Part shown: positions 1 through 8,491 of the stretch, piece after piece
Numbering within the stretch: position 1 is the first letter of the stretch
How the letters are laid out: each line of letters starts with the position of its first letter
From: an uncultured Photobacterium sp.
Lineage (GTDB): Bacteria; Pseudomonadota; Gammaproteobacteria; Enterobacterales; Vibrionaceae
Assembly: GCA_947039005.1 (NCBI GenBank)
Contig: CAMQXY010000019.1
Span: 1-38,501 of the forward strand
Direction of reading: 5' to 3'
Length of the DNA stretch: 38,501 nucleotides
Notes under the pieces: generated by a model
The model's database searches: none
Told to the model about the DNA's origin: nothing
Seen by the model: only the letters and a program-made list of their open reading frames with translations
Position numbers and translations under genes: made by a program

Positions 1-1726
1 CTATTGTCGCCGCAGAGCCTGCAATTTTATTGGCTGAGATCAGATGCAATCCACTAGCAGCAATTTGTGGATATAATGCGGAAAAACGATGACTCGCAGT
101 CACATCTAAAACCACAACATCATCATAATCAACCGCCGCTAATTGTGATAATAACTGTGATTGTTGATAATCAATCGCATATTTCTGAAACTGTTCTAGA
201 GCCGTTTGAGGTTCAATACCCTGACTATCAAGCCAACATTGCCGCTTTCCAACAATGCCAATTAAACAAAAACGCATCCCATGCCGTTGTTCAAGAGCCG
301 CTTTTTGATAACTAAACAGCTTTAACCAATGACTGCCAATGTTGCCTTTGCCACACAACACAATCCCAACACTTTTTTGCGCTTGAAATAATGCTTGATG
401 AATATGGTTAACCAATTCATCCGTTTCAACATCACGTAATACCGCCACTAAACTTAATCCTGATTCAGCTTCAGTCATAAATTCAACAGGGAGACCTTTG
501 AGTTGCTGATAAAAACCATGACAATGGTTGGGATTATTCAATACCCCCGCCCCGACCGCAGCCACCATTGAAAAGCCTTCACGCAAACGTAATTCAGCCG
601 TAACGCCACTGTCTTGCAATAGACTCAGGACACTGTTAACCACTTCTTGGGTATAAGCTAAAACAATCCGTCGTTTACCTTGATCGACGGTTTGAGCCAA
701 TGGCTGTAATTGAGTACGGTCTAATAACTGCTGCACATCATATTGGATTTGTGACAATACCGTCCCTTGCGGCACACCAATTTCAATTAAACACACATCA
801 TTTAATGACGAAATAATTTTAGCACCACGACCAGAAGCTAATACCCGTTCAACGCGAGTAGAGCCTGATTCTGGTTGATGACTACAACGTAAGGTTAAAT
901 CAAGAGTACTTTGGGCAACCGGTTGTAAAGTACGGCTATGTAATACTGGTGCGGCAAGACGGGCTAATTCGTTTGCTTCATCCAAACGTAATAAGGGTAA
1001 TAAACAAGCATTACTTACCTTATGGGGATCAGCACTATATACCCCAGCAACATCACTCCAAATCGTGACCCGCTCAACCTCAGCTAAAGCGCCAATCATT
1101 GTGGCTGAATAATCTGACCCATTACGTCCAAGTAATACCGTTTGTTGATGTTGATTAGCCGCCATAAACCCGGTGATCACTAACCGACGTTGATGATATT
1201 GTGCTAATTGCTGTGCTAATAATGGCTGAGATAATGCCTTATTAATTTCAGGTTGTACGGCATGTTCTGCACGTAAAAACAGCCGAGAATCAATTGCTAT
1301 CGCGGCTAATTGATGTTGATTGAGTAACGCCGCTAATAAGCGTGCCGACCATAATTCACCATGCCCTAATACCGTATTTTTAACATCCGCCGTCAGCGGC
1401 GACTCACCCCACTTAGCAATTAATGCTAACTCTGCATATAACGGCTGCAATAGTGATTCCGCTTGGTCAGCATCTAACAACTCTATAATCAATTGTTGTT
1501 GAAAAGTTCTAATCGCTAATAACGTCGCATGAGCTAAACGTCCATCAGTGACTAATTGCTCCAACCACAACAATAATTGATTGGTAGTTTTACCTGCGGC
1601 AGAAACTACCACTAAGTCATTACTGCTAGAGTAAGCTGCTAAAATCTCAGCTACGCGCCGATAACAACTTGAATCTGCAAGACTGCTGCCACCAAATTTA
1701 TGCAGCTGGCGCAGATCTTTTTTCAT
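1..1726 (-). CDS. metL: Bifunctional aspartokinase II / homoserine dehydrogenase II, 3' end cut by window
   Basis: The enzyme phosphorylates aspartate and reduces aspartate semialdehyde to homoserine, supplying the methionine branch. Reading leftward from the ATG at 1726, the frame is open for 575 codons to the window edge; the family is usually about 800 residues, so the last quarter or so lies outside. The aspartokinase signature KFGGSS is at residues 10-15. Near the edge, the segment around N566-K567 (SANKIAGS) matches the homoserine dehydrogenase domain. The start ATG shares one base with the metB TGA (TGATG), so the two genes are one operon and probably translationally coupled. Regulation is expected through the MetJ boxes upstream of metB. 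The assignment to MetL rather than ThrA rests on the metB neighbour and the N-terminal sequence. Confidence 0.95.
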   Translation of the reverse strand, partial: MKKDLRQLHKFGGSSLADSSCYRRVAEILAAYSSSNDLVVVSAAGKTTNQLLLWLEQLVTDGRLAHATLLAIRTFQQQLIIELLDADQAESLLQPLYAELALIAKWGESPLTADVKNTVLGHGELWSARLLAALLNQHQLAAIAIDSRLFLRAEHAVQPEINKALSQPLLAQQLAQYHQRRLVITGFMAANQHQQTVLLGRNGSDYSATMIGALAEVERVTIWSDVAGVYSADPHKVSNACLLPLLRLDEANELARLAAPVLHSRTLQPVAQSTLDLTLRCSHQPESGSTRVERVLASGRGAKIISSLNDVCLIEIGVPQGTVLSQIQYDVQQLLDRTQLQPLAQTVDQGKRRIVLAYTQEVVNSVLSLLQDSGVTAELRLREGFSMVAAVGAGVLNNPNHCHGFYQQLKGLPVEFMTEAESGLSLVAVLRDVETDELVNHIHQALFQAQKSVGIVLCGKGNIGSHWLKLFSYQKAALEQRHGMRFCLIGIVGKRQCWLDSQGIEPQTALEQFQKYAIDYQQSQLLSQLAAVDYDDVVVLDVTASHRFSALYPQIAASGLHLISANKIAGSAATI

Positions 1727-2892
1727 CAGCACGCCTCCTGTGCAACGGTAAACGCTTGAGTAAGATCGGCAATTAAATCACGTGGATCTTCTAAGCCAAC
1801 GGATAACCGTAATAAGCTTGTTGAGATCCCCGCTGCACGTTGAGCTTCATCGGTCATGGCGCGATGGGTCATTGAAGCAGGATGAGCAATTAAACTCTCA
1901 GTACCACCTAAAGATTCTGCCAATGAAAATAATTGTAGGGTTTTAACAAACAGTTCCAGTTGCTGATAACTGCCGCTAAATTCAAAACTCATCATCGAGC
2001 CAAAACCACGTTGCTGACGCTTTGCGATTTCATGCCCAGGATGGGTCGGTAAACTTGGGTGGTAAATAGTGCCAACCAGTGGCTGTTGCTGTAGATAGGC
2101 GAGCACTGCGGCACCATTTTCTTCATGCATCCGCATTCTAGGAGCGAGTGTGCGCAGACCACGTAAGGTTAAATAAGCATCAAACGGGGCGCCGGTGGCA
2201 CCAATACAGTTCGCCCACCAGCTTAAATTCTCAGCGGCAGCTTGCTCTTTCGCAATTAACACGCCACCAACAACATCAGAATGGCCATTAATATATTTAG
2301 TGGTGGAATGCACCACAAAATCAGCCCCAAGCAATAATGGCTGCTGTAATAATGGCGACAAGAAAGTGTTATCAACCGCAACTTGGCAGCCAACAGCCTG
2401 TGCTTGCTGGCTAATCGCAGCAATATCAATCACTCGCACTAACGGATTCGAAGGCGTTTCAAGCCAAAGTAAGGTTGGTTTTTGTGCTAAAGCGGTTGCT
2501 AGCGCATCAGGATCAGATTGATCAATAAACAGGACTTTAAAATCACCTTTTTGAGCACGGGTATTAAATAACCGATAACTACCGCCATAACAATCATGCG
2601 GCGCAATCAGCAGATCATTCGGTCCCAGCAATGCAGACACCAATAAATTCATGGCTGAAGTGCCACAACTGGTTACAACCCCGCCCGCGCCACCTTCCAT
2701 GTCGCTTAAGGCATCAGCTAATGTATTGCGTGTCGGATTACCTGAACGGGAATAATCGTATTGCGGTAATTCGCCTAATGCAGGAAAGCTGTAAGTTGAG
2801 GTTAAATAGATGGGCGGAACAACGGCGTTGTATTGTGAGTCAACATCAATACCGGTACGAACGGCAATGGTTGCAAGCTGTTTGTCACTCAT
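1726..2892 (-). CDS. metB: Cystathionine gamma-synthase
   Basis: This PLP enzyme joins O-succinylhomoserine and cysteine to make cystathionine in methionine synthesis. The product is 388 residues, close to E. coli MetB (386). The PLP lysine sits in the HSTTKYINGHSDVVGG segment typical of Cys/Met-metabolism enzymes. The frame is open up to 2982, but I chose the ATG at 2892 (MSDKQLATIAVRTG) because it has an AAGGA ribosome site at good spacing and matches the family N-terminus; the upstream residues do not look like protein. It overlaps metL by one base and is divergent from metJ. Four tandem met boxes lie about 80-110 bases upstream and cover the likely -35 element. Confidence 0.96.
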   Translation of the reverse strand: MSDKQLATIAVRTGIDVDSQYNAVVPPIYLTSTYSFPALGELPQYDYSRSGNPTRNTLADALSDMEGGAGGVVTSCGTSAMNLLVSALLGPNDLLIAPHDCYGGSYRLFNTRAQKGDFKVLFIDQSDPDALATALAQKPTLLWLETPSNPLVRVIDIAAISQQAQAVGCQVAVDNTFLSPLLQQPLLLGADFVVHSTTKYINGHSDVVGGVLIAKEQAAAENLSWWANCIGATGAPFDAYLTLRGLRTLAPRMRMHEENGAAVLAYLQQQPLVGTIYHPSLPTHPGHEIAKRQQRGFGSMMSFEFSGSYQQLELFVKTLQLFSLAESLGGTESLIAHPASMTHRAMTDEAQRAAGISTSLLRLSVGLEDPRDLIADLTQAFTVAQEAC

Positions 2893-2950
2893 AATAACGA
2901 TCCTTGTTATAAGGGGGTGAGCCCTGAAGTAAATAATGGTAGCTATAATA

Positions 2951-2979
2951 ACCTTAACTACATCAAAACAAGACGTCAA
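2951..2979 (-). promoter_or_regulatory. Predicted metBL sigma-70 promoter
   Basis: On the minus strand TTGACG (2974-2979) is followed after 17 bases by TAAGGT (2951-2956). The -35 is good and the -10 is weak (3 of 6). The -35 lies inside the first MetJ box, so bound repressor would cover it. This is an inference from spacing and match only. Confidence 0.5.
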
Positions 2980-3002
2980 CACTTCTAGACGTCTATATCT
3001 CT
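2971..3002. promoter_or_regulatory. Tandem MetJ operator (four met boxes)
   Basis: Four contiguous 8-mers match the met-box consensus AGACGTCT: AGACGTCA (2971-2978), ACACTTCT (2979-2986), AGACGTCT (2987-2994, perfect) and ATATCTCT (2995-3002, weakest). MetJ dimers with S-adenosylmethionine bind such tandem boxes cooperatively. They sit between metB and metJ, so they should repress metBL and possibly metJ itself. Confidence 0.9.
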
Positions 3003-3197
3003 TTGCTTATAGCAGTAAATCCCGCTAAAATTCAGTTATTGAAAAAAATAGTCGTGATCTAACAACGGTTGTATACCGCGATAGAGGACAAACTAACAAT
3101 GTTCACGTAATATCGCCGCCTATCATGACTATGTACTGACAACCGTCATCGCGACATTGTTATCATCATTAATTAAACATCGCTGAGAAGGTAAAAC

Positions 3198-3515
3198 ATG
3201 GCAAAGTGGAATGGCGAATATATTAGCCCTTATGCAGAACACGGTAAAAAAAATGAACAAGTAAAAAAAATTACAGTGTCTATTCCATTAAAGGTTCTCA
3301 AAATTCTTACTGATGAACGTACTCGTCGTCAGGTCAGTAACCTGCGCCACGCTACCAACAGTGAACTATTATGTGAAGCATTCTTACACGCTTACACTGG
3401 GCAACCGCTGCCGACTGATGATGATATTCGTAAAGATCACCCTGATGATCTGCCAGCAGAGGCAAAAGCATTGATGGAAGCAATGGGCATCAGCTACGAA
3501 GACATTAATGAATAA
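3198..3515 (+). CDS. metJ: Methionine regulon repressor MetJ
   Basis: MetJ is a ribbon-helix-helix repressor that uses S-adenosylmethionine as corepressor and binds met boxes in front of the methionine genes. The 105-residue product matches E. coli MetJ nearly residue for residue over the first 70 positions, including the [20 protein letters not shown] beta-strand/helix segment that contacts DNA and the [15 protein letters not shown] helix. An AAGGT ribosome site precedes the ATG. It is divergent from metB, with its operator in the shared intergenic region, and is followed by a strong terminator. Confidence 0.98.
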   Translation: MAKWNGEYISPYAEHGKKNEQVKKITVSIPLKVLKILTDERTRRQVSNLRHATNSELLCEAFLHAYTGQPLPTDDDIRKDHPDDLPAEAKALMEAMGISYEDINE

Positions 3516-3532
3516 TAGAGACATGAGATAGC

Positions 3533-3562
3533 AAAAAACCAGCTTTTATGCTGGTTTTTTTT
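3533..3562 (+). terminator. metJ rho-independent terminator
   Basis: Perfect 11-bp arms AAAAAACCAGC (3533-3543) and GCTGGTTTTTT (3550-3560) flank a 6-base loop, and the T-run continues to 3562. The A-rich left arm makes it potentially bidirectional. Confidence 0.92.
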
Positions 3563-3583
3563 CATCTACCAAATTTATTCCAT

Positions 3584-3608
3584 AAAAAAAGGGATGCTTG
3601 CGCATCCC
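3584..3608 (-). terminator. rpmE rho-independent terminator
   Basis: GGGATGC (3591-3597) pairs with GCATCCC (3602-3608). On the minus strand the stem is followed by seven T (A-run 3584-3590), so it ends rpmE transcripts; a T-run on the plus side may let it act both ways. Confidence 0.88.
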
Positions 3609-3643
3609 TCTTTTTTAATTCTTTAAATTCAATCGGCAAGTAA

Positions 3644-3856
3644 TTACTTGCTACCAAGCGCACCAAAACGCTTGTTGAATTTGTCCACACGACCGCCTGA
3701 GCTAACTTGACGTTGCTTACCAGTGTAGAATGGGTGGCACTTATCGCATACATCAAGGTTGATGTCTTTGCTCATAGTAGAGTTAAATACGAAAGTGTTA
3801 CCGCAAGAACAACGTGCGTTTACTGCTTTGTATTCTGGGTGGATACCTTGTTTCAT
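3644..3856 (-). CDS. rpmE: 50S ribosomal protein L31, zinc-binding type
   Basis: L31 is a large-subunit protein that bridges to the 30S subunit. The 70-residue product has the zinc-binding cysteines C16, C18, C37 and C40 (CSC...CDKC), so it is the zinc (C+) form rather than the zinc-independent paralogue. The C-terminal [12 protein letters not shown] segment is typical. A GAGG ribosome site precedes the ATG at 3856. It is divergent from priA and has its own terminator. A structured 5' leader upstream (see 3857-3949) suggests autoregulation by L31. Confidence 0.98.
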   Translation of the reverse strand: MKQGIHPEYKAVNARCSCGNTFVFNSTMSKDINLDVCDKCHPFYTGKQRQVSSGGRVDKFNKRFGALGSK

Positions 3857-3949
3857 GGGGAAACCTCAATTAAGGCCGTGTCGCTCTCCCGATCCAAAGC
3901 CGGGCACCACACGTGGTTAATAAAATAGTCTGTCGTAAATTTACAACAA
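3857..3949 (-). promoter_or_regulatory. rpmE promoter and structured leader, candidate L31 autoregulatory leader
   Basis: On the minus strand TTGTTG (3944-3949) and TATTTT (3922-3927) with a 16-base spacer form a plausible promoter. The transcribed leader can form nested stems, CCCG...CGGG inside GTGT...ACAC, between about 3873 and 3912, before the GAGG ribosome site. Gammaproteobacterial rpmE is known to be autoregulated through a 5' leader structure. Identity with that leader class is my inference. Confidence 0.5.
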
Positions 3950-4131
3950 ATCAGGCGGCGTATAGTAATCAATCATTCTCCATAGATCAACTCAGACGCT
4001 GTTTTTTTATCGCTCTTTTATTCATAATGAAAACAGTAAATAATAGTAAGCCAGCCTCGATCCTTATTTCATATCACTCGGTCTGTTACTATTTGGTACA
4101 AGTAGTACAAGCTCAACGAAAGCGATAAAAT

Positions 4132-6333
4132 ATGACCCACCCAATAGCACGCGTTGCTTTACCCGTCCCTCTCGATAAAAACTTTGATTATCTCATCAAA
4201 CCAAACACCACCCCCGTTATCGGTGGGCGAGTGCTAGTGCCTTTTGGTCGACAGCGATTGGTGGGGATAGTCGTTGCTATTGGTGACCATTCTGATTTTC
4301 CAATCCAACAATTAAAACCCATCCAACAAGTATTGGATAACCAACCATTATGGCAACCTGCATTATTTGGACTGTTAAAATGGGCCAGCAGTTATTATCA
4401 ATATCCATTAGGTGATGCATTAGCCAATGCGATGCCAGCCTTGCTACGCAAAGGTAGAGAAGCCTCTGCGGCAACATTAAAATATTGGCAGCTAACGGAT
4501 GCCGGACGTGAACAACCGCTTAATGGTTTAAAGCGCGCCCCTAAACAAGCGCAAATTCTTAATCTATTACGCAGTGGTCCCCTCAGTCACGATAGCCTCC
4601 TCACTCACGAGGTGAGCAGTACAACCTTAAAAGCAGTCATGCAAAAAGGGTGGATCACCGAGCAGCAACAGCAACCAAAGCAACTGCAATGGCAACCGCA
4701 GTTTGCTATCACTGAACAAAAACCACGTTTAAATGAAGAACAAGCTTTGGCCATTGCCACCGTTAACAGTAATCCTGATTTTGGTTGCTATCTGTTAGAT
4801 GGCGTCACAGGCTCTGGCAAAACCGAAGTTTATCTGAATCTACTTGAGCCTATTTTAGCCGCGGGTAAACAAGCCCTGATTTTAGTGCCTGAAATCGGCT
4901 TAACGCCACAAACGATTAATCGCTTTAAGCGCCGCTTTAATGTGCCTTTAGAAACCGTACATTCAGGTTTGAATGATAGTGAGCGCATGACAGCATGGCT
5001 TGCAGGACGAGATAACCAAGCGGGGATCATTATTGGCACCCGTTCAGCCTTGTTTACTCCCTTTGCCAACCTCGGAATTATTATTGTTGATGAAGAGCAT
5101 GATGCTTCTTATAAACAACAAGATAGTCTACGTTACCATGCCCGCGATCTGGCGGTGATGCGAGCTAACAAAGAAAATATTCCGATCGTTTTAGGCTCAG
5201 CGACCCCCGCACTTGAAACATTACATAACGCTCAAACAGGTAAATACCATTACTTAACCCTTTCAAAACGAGCCGGTAATGCTAGCGCTGCGCGCCATGG
5301 GGTGATTGATGTCAAAGGTCTGTATTTAAACGCCGGTTTATCTGCTCCACTTATTGCAGAGATGCGCAAACACCTCAATGCAGGTAACCAAGTGATGCTG
5401 TTTCTTAACCGCCGTGGTTTTTCACCGGCGATGATGTGTCATGAGTGTGGCTGGATTGCAGAATGTGACCGTTGTGATGCTTACTATACCCTCCACCAAC
5501 AATCCGGTGAATTACGCTGCCACCACTGTGCAACGCAGCGTCCGATTATGCATCAATGCCAGCAATGTGGCTCAACCCAGTTACTGCCTGTAGGTGTCGG
5601 TACTGAGCAACTAGAAGCGCAACTAGCAGAACTGTTTCCTGAGTTTAAAACCGTTCGTATTGACCGTGATAGCACCCGCCGTAAAGGCTCACTCGAAAAC
5701 TATTTAGAAGCAATTAAAAACAACGAGTATCAAATATTAATTGGTACTCAAATGCTCGCCAAAGGTCACCACTTTCCAAATGTTACTTTAGTGGCATTGA
5801 TTGATGTCGATAGTGCATTATTCAGTAATGATTTCCGTGCATCAGAACGATTGGCACAACTGTTTATTCAAGTTGCAGGTCGTGCAGGACGCGCCAGTAA
5901 ACCCGGTTCAGTGTTATTACAAACCCATCATCCTGAGCATCAACTGTTACAATCACTGCTACATAAAGGTTATGGTGTTTTCTCTAAAGCAGCATTAACG
6001 GAACGTCGCCAAGCATTATTGCCACCGTTCACCCATTTAGTGTTATTACGCGCTGAAGCCAATGACAGTGATTTAGTGTGTCAGTTCTTACAACAAATTC
6101 GGGCTATTTTTGAAGCCAGCCCTGTTTACGATCAGGATTGTTGTGTCTTAGGCCCTAACCCTGCGCCGCTTGCTCGACGTGCAGGACGGTTTCGATGGCA
6201 ATTAATTTTACAAATACCCAACCGTAATAAGCTGCAACAAATGCTCAGTATTGCCAAGCCAGCGATTCAACTATTGCCGCTAGCGAAAAAAATTCGGTGG
6301 TCAATTGATGTCGAACCACAAGATTTAACTTAA
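4132..6333 (+). CDS. priA: Primosomal replication restart helicase PriA
   Basis: PriA is a 3'-5' superfamily-2 helicase that recognises stalled or repaired forks and reloads the replisome. At 733 residues it is one longer than E. coli PriA. The N-terminal 3' DNA-binding domain starts with ARVALPVPLDKNFDYL. Walker A GVTGSGKTE has K230 and T231; the DEEH box is at about 320-323. An eight-cysteine zinc-binding insert begins at C436 (CHECGWIAECDRC) and continues through the C-pairs up to CQQCGS. Motif VI appears as QVAGRAGR. The start is the first ATG matching the family N-terminus; the ribosome site (GAAAG) is weak. It is divergent from rpmE and followed by cytR as in E. coli. Confidence 0.98.
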   Translation: MTHPIARVALPVPLDKNFDYLIKPNTTPVIGGRVLVPFGRQRLVGIVVAIGDHSDFPIQQLKPIQQVLDNQPLWQPALFGLLKWASSYYQYPLGDALANAMPALLRKGREASAATLKYWQLTDAGREQPLNGLKRAPKQAQILNLLRSGPLSHDSLLTHEVSSTTLKAVMQKGWITEQQQQPKQLQWQPQFAITEQKPRLNEEQALAIATVNSNPDFGCYLLDGVTGSGKTEVYLNLLEPILAAGKQALILVPEIGLTPQTINRFKRRFNVPLETVHSGLNDSERMTAWLAGRDNQAGIIIGTRSALFTPFANLGIIIVDEEHDASYKQQDSLRYHARDLAVMRANKENIPIVLGSATPALETLHNAQTGKYHYLTLSKRAGNASAARHGVIDVKGLYLNAGLSAPLIAEMRKHLNAGNQVMLFLNRRGFSPAMMCHECGWIAECDRCDAYYTLHQQSGELRCHHCATQRPIMHQCQQCGSTQLLPVGVGTEQLEAQLAELFPEFKTVRIDRDSTRRKGSLENYLEAIKNNEYQILIGTQMLAKGHHFPNVTLVALIDVDSALFSNDFRASERLAQLFIQVAGRAGRASKPGSVLLQTHHPEHQLLQSLLHKGYGVFSKAALTERRQALLPPFTHLVLLRAEANDSDLVCQFLQQIRAIFEASPVYDQDCCVLGPNPAPLARRAGRFRWQLILQIPNRNKLQQMLSIAKPAIQLLPLAKKIRWSIDVEPQDLT

Positions 6334-6534
6334 ACTACACAATGCGATGCAGTTCACATAGCGAATGTAATTTATGCTATTGAAAGCAAGTTTCAGCTTA
6401 TGTATCCATTCTACAATATGCTTATGAATTGACTTTTTTCAGTCGGTTACGATTAGCTGGTGAACATATCTAAACATGTTTTTTGTTTCAGACAGCCAGC
6501 TGCACACTAGAGATATAGCAAAAGAGGAAGCACT

Positions 6535-7539
6535 ATGGCGACAATGAAGGACGTTGCCCAGCTAGCCGGGGTCTCAACCGCGACAGTTTCGCGCGCACTA
6601 ATGAACCCGGAAAAAGTATCGGCATCAACTAGGAAGAAAGTTGAGCAAGCCGTAATGGAAGCTGGATATTCACCAAACTCACTGGCACGTAACCTACGCC
6701 GCAATGAATCGAAAACCATCGTGACCATTGTTCCGGATATCTGTGATCCTTATTTCACAGAAATTATTCGTGGCATTGAAGAAGCGGCGATGGAAAATGG
6801 CTATTTAGTTTTACTGGGTGATAGCGGTCAACAACAACGCCGTGAAAACTCATTTGCTAATTTAGTATTTACTAAACAAGCAGATGGCATGTTGTTACTG
6901 GGCAATAATTTACCTTTTGACGTCAGTAAACCAGAGCAAAAAAATCTTCCGCCATTAGTGATGGCATGTGAATATGCACCAGAACTCGAATTACCAACGG
7001 TGCATATTGATAACCTGACCGCTGCTTTTGATGCCGTTAATTACCTTACTCAAATGGGCCATAAACGCATAGCTCAAATCACTGGCCCTGATAAAGCAGC
7101 CCTATCGCAGTTCCGTCAACAAGGCTATCAACAAGCATTACGTCGTTCAGGCATTACTTTAAACCCAGCTTATACCATTAAAGGTGATTTCAGCTTTGCT
7201 GCAGGTGCGCGTGCCATTACCGCACTGCTCGCATTACCTGAACCACCAACGGCATTATTTTGTCACTCTGATGTAATGGCAATCGGTGCCATGCAACAAG
7301 CTAAACGTCTTGGTTTACGTGTACCGCATGATATTTCGATTGTCGGGTTTGATGACATTCAATTTGCAGAATACTGCGATCCACCACTAACCACCGTCTC
7401 ACAGCCTCGTTATGAGATCGGCCGTCAAGCGATGTTAATGCTACTTGAATTACTCAAAGGTAAAGATGTCCAAGCAGGTTCGCGCCTCTTAGATGCGAAA
7501 TTAGTGATCCGCGAAAGTGCTGCGCCACCAAGTCGCTAA
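6535..7539 (+). CDS. cytR: LacI-family transcriptional repressor CytR
   Basis: CytR represses nucleoside uptake and catabolism genes, acting together with CRP and relieved by cytidine. The 334-residue product carries the LacI-type helix-turn-helix at residues 4-24 (MKDVAQLAGVSTATVSRALM) and the hinge and periplasmic-binding-like core. The segments VPDICDPYFTEIIRGIE and LELPTVHIDNLTAAFDAVNYL match E. coli CytR closely, which separates it from other LacI members. GAGGAA stands before the ATG. It lies between priA and ftsN as in E. coli. The 201-base gap upstream contains a TTGACT -35-like hexamer and a short AGCTGG/CCAGCT inverted repeat (6455-6460, 6496-6501) of unknown meaning. Confidence 0.95.
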   Translation: MATMKDVAQLAGVSTATVSRALMNPEKVSASTRKKVEQAVMEAGYSPNSLARNLRRNESKTIVTIVPDICDPYFTEIIRGIEEAAMENGYLVLLGDSGQQQRRENSFANLVFTKQADGMLLLGNNLPFDVSKPEQKNLPPLVMACEYAPELELPTVHIDNLTAAFDAVNYLTQMGHKRIAQITGPDKAALSQFRQQGYQQALRRSGITLNPAYTIKGDFSFAAGARAITALLALPEPPTALFCHSDVMAIGAMQQAKRLGLRVPHDISIVGFDDIQFAEYCDPPLTTVSQPRYEIGRQAMLMLLELLKGKDVQAGSRLLDAKLVIRESAAPPSR

Positions 7540-7547
7540 TTAATCTC

Positions 7548-7616
7548 ACCCCCATATTCGACCGCGTAATTGCACAGAGATCATAAAACTAATCATCTTT
7601 GTCGTAAAATGGGGGT
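7548..7616. repeat. Inverted repeat between cytR and ftsN
   Basis: ACCCCCAT (7548-7555) and ATGGGGGT (7609-7616) are perfect inverted arms 53 bases apart; the match extends imperfectly on both sides. It may fold the end of the cytR transcript or the ftsN leader. No T-run follows, so it is not a standard terminator. Confidence 0.5.
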
Positions 7617-7710
7617 AATTATAAGCGAAATTGCGATAATAACTGGTCAGGATCAATCCAACTTTGTAACATAGTGCTCTATCTATCTTCCCAACTAATT
7701 TGTCGATATT

Positions 7711-8310
7711 GTGGCTACTAAAGATTATGTAAAACGCGGGCGCTCAGCAAAAACAGCGTCAATAAAGGCAAAAGCCAACCCTAAAGGCAAAAAAGCACCG
7801 ACAACTGGTTTTTCAACCAATTGGGCGGCTGTTGCTGTTATTTTAGTGTGTGGACTAATTGTGGGTTTATTTTTCCTTTCTGGCACTGATGTTCCTGAAA
7901 CGACGTCCATTATACCTGCGGCAATCATTGCAAAACCGCAACTAACAAAAACCGACACCAACGCATTACCACCAAAACCAGAAGAGAAATGGCGTTATAT
8001 CCAAGAATTGGAAAATAAAAAAGTCATTGTGCCGGTACTAACACCTAAACAAGTTATTGCTGAAGATAAGCCAACTAAACCTTATTTATTACAATGTGGT
8101 GCTTATCACGATCAATCCCAAGCGGATGAACGTAAAGCAATGATCGCGTTTCAAGGCTTAAATAGCCAAATAAAAGTCTCAACCAACAATAAAGGCACCT
8201 GGTTCCGCGTGGTCCTCGGTCCTTATAAAGATAAACGCTTAGCGATGGATGATCAGAACAAATTACAACAACACGGCATTAGCCCTTGTGCAATTTGGTT
8301 CTGGGAATAA
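7711..8310 (+). CDS. ftsN: Cell division protein FtsN
   Basis: FtsN is a bitopic inner-membrane protein that triggers septal peptidoglycan synthesis through FtsA and FtsQLB-FtsWI. The 199-residue product starts with GTG; the cytoplasmic MATKDYVKRG motif resembles the FtsA-binding start of E. coli FtsN. One membrane helix covers about 37-57. The essential periplasmic E-domain motif is present (PEEKWRYIQEL, W94, Y96, L100, matching the key W, Y and L of E. coli). A SPOR domain fills about 123-199. The linker is much shorter than in E. coli (319 residues). No good ribosome site precedes the GTG, so the start is less certain than the identity. It is followed by its own terminator. Confidence 0.93.
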   Translation: MATKDYVKRGRSAKTASIKAKANPKGKKAPTTGFSTNWAAVAVILVCGLIVGLFFLSGTDVPETTSIIPAAIIAKPQLTKTDTNALPPKPEEKWRYIQELENKKVIVPVLTPKQVIAEDKPTKPYLLQCGAYHDQSQADERKAMIAFQGLNSQIKVSTNNKGTWFRVVLGPYKDKRLAMDDQNKLQQHGISPCAIWFWE

Positions 8311-8333
8311 TCACGACCACAATAATGAACAAC

Positions 8334-8362
8334 AAAGGATGCCATTGCGGCATCCTTTTTTT
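8334..8362 (+). terminator. ftsN rho-independent terminator
   Basis: AAAGGATGCC (8334-8343) pairs perfectly with GGCATCCTTT (8349-8358) around a 5-base loop, followed by more T. It separates ftsN from the heat-shock operon hslVU. Confidence 0.92.
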
Positions 8363-8407
8363 ATGTCTCCGATTAGCATAACTACACCGAGCAATTATCA
8401 GTGACAC

Positions 8408-8436
8408 CTTGAAAATCAGCCCCTCTATCCCCAGAT
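8408..8436 (+). promoter_or_regulatory. Sigma-32 (RpoH) heat-shock promoter of hslVU
   Basis: CTTGAAA (8408-8414) and CCCCAGAT (8429-8436) with a 14-base spacer match the RpoH consensus CTTGAAA-N(11-16)-CCCCATNT with one mismatch. It stands about 55 bases before hslV. Heat-shock control of hslVU is established in E. coli. Confidence 0.88.
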
Positions 8437-8453
8437 CTATTAGCATTAACGAT

Positions 8454-8468
8454 GCCGGCTAACGTCGG
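8454..8468 (+). promoter_or_regulatory. Small hairpin in the hslVU 5' UTR
   Basis: CCGGC (8455-8459) can pair with GTCGG (8464-8468) around TAAC, including one G-U. It should lie just after the sigma-32 start point. A stabilising 5'-UTR stem-loop is known for E. coli hslVU; equivalence here is inferred. Confidence 0.4.
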
Positions 8469-8491
8469 AGCTGAATCAAAGAGGGTTTAAC

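Larger units (their letters stand above)
2893..3197. other. metB-metJ divergent intergenic region
   Basis: Apart from the met boxes and the metB promoter near its left end, I see no gene, repeat or clear hairpin here. The metJ promoter must lie between about 3003 and 3180, but I could not pick a convincing -35/-10 pair. Confidence 0.6.
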
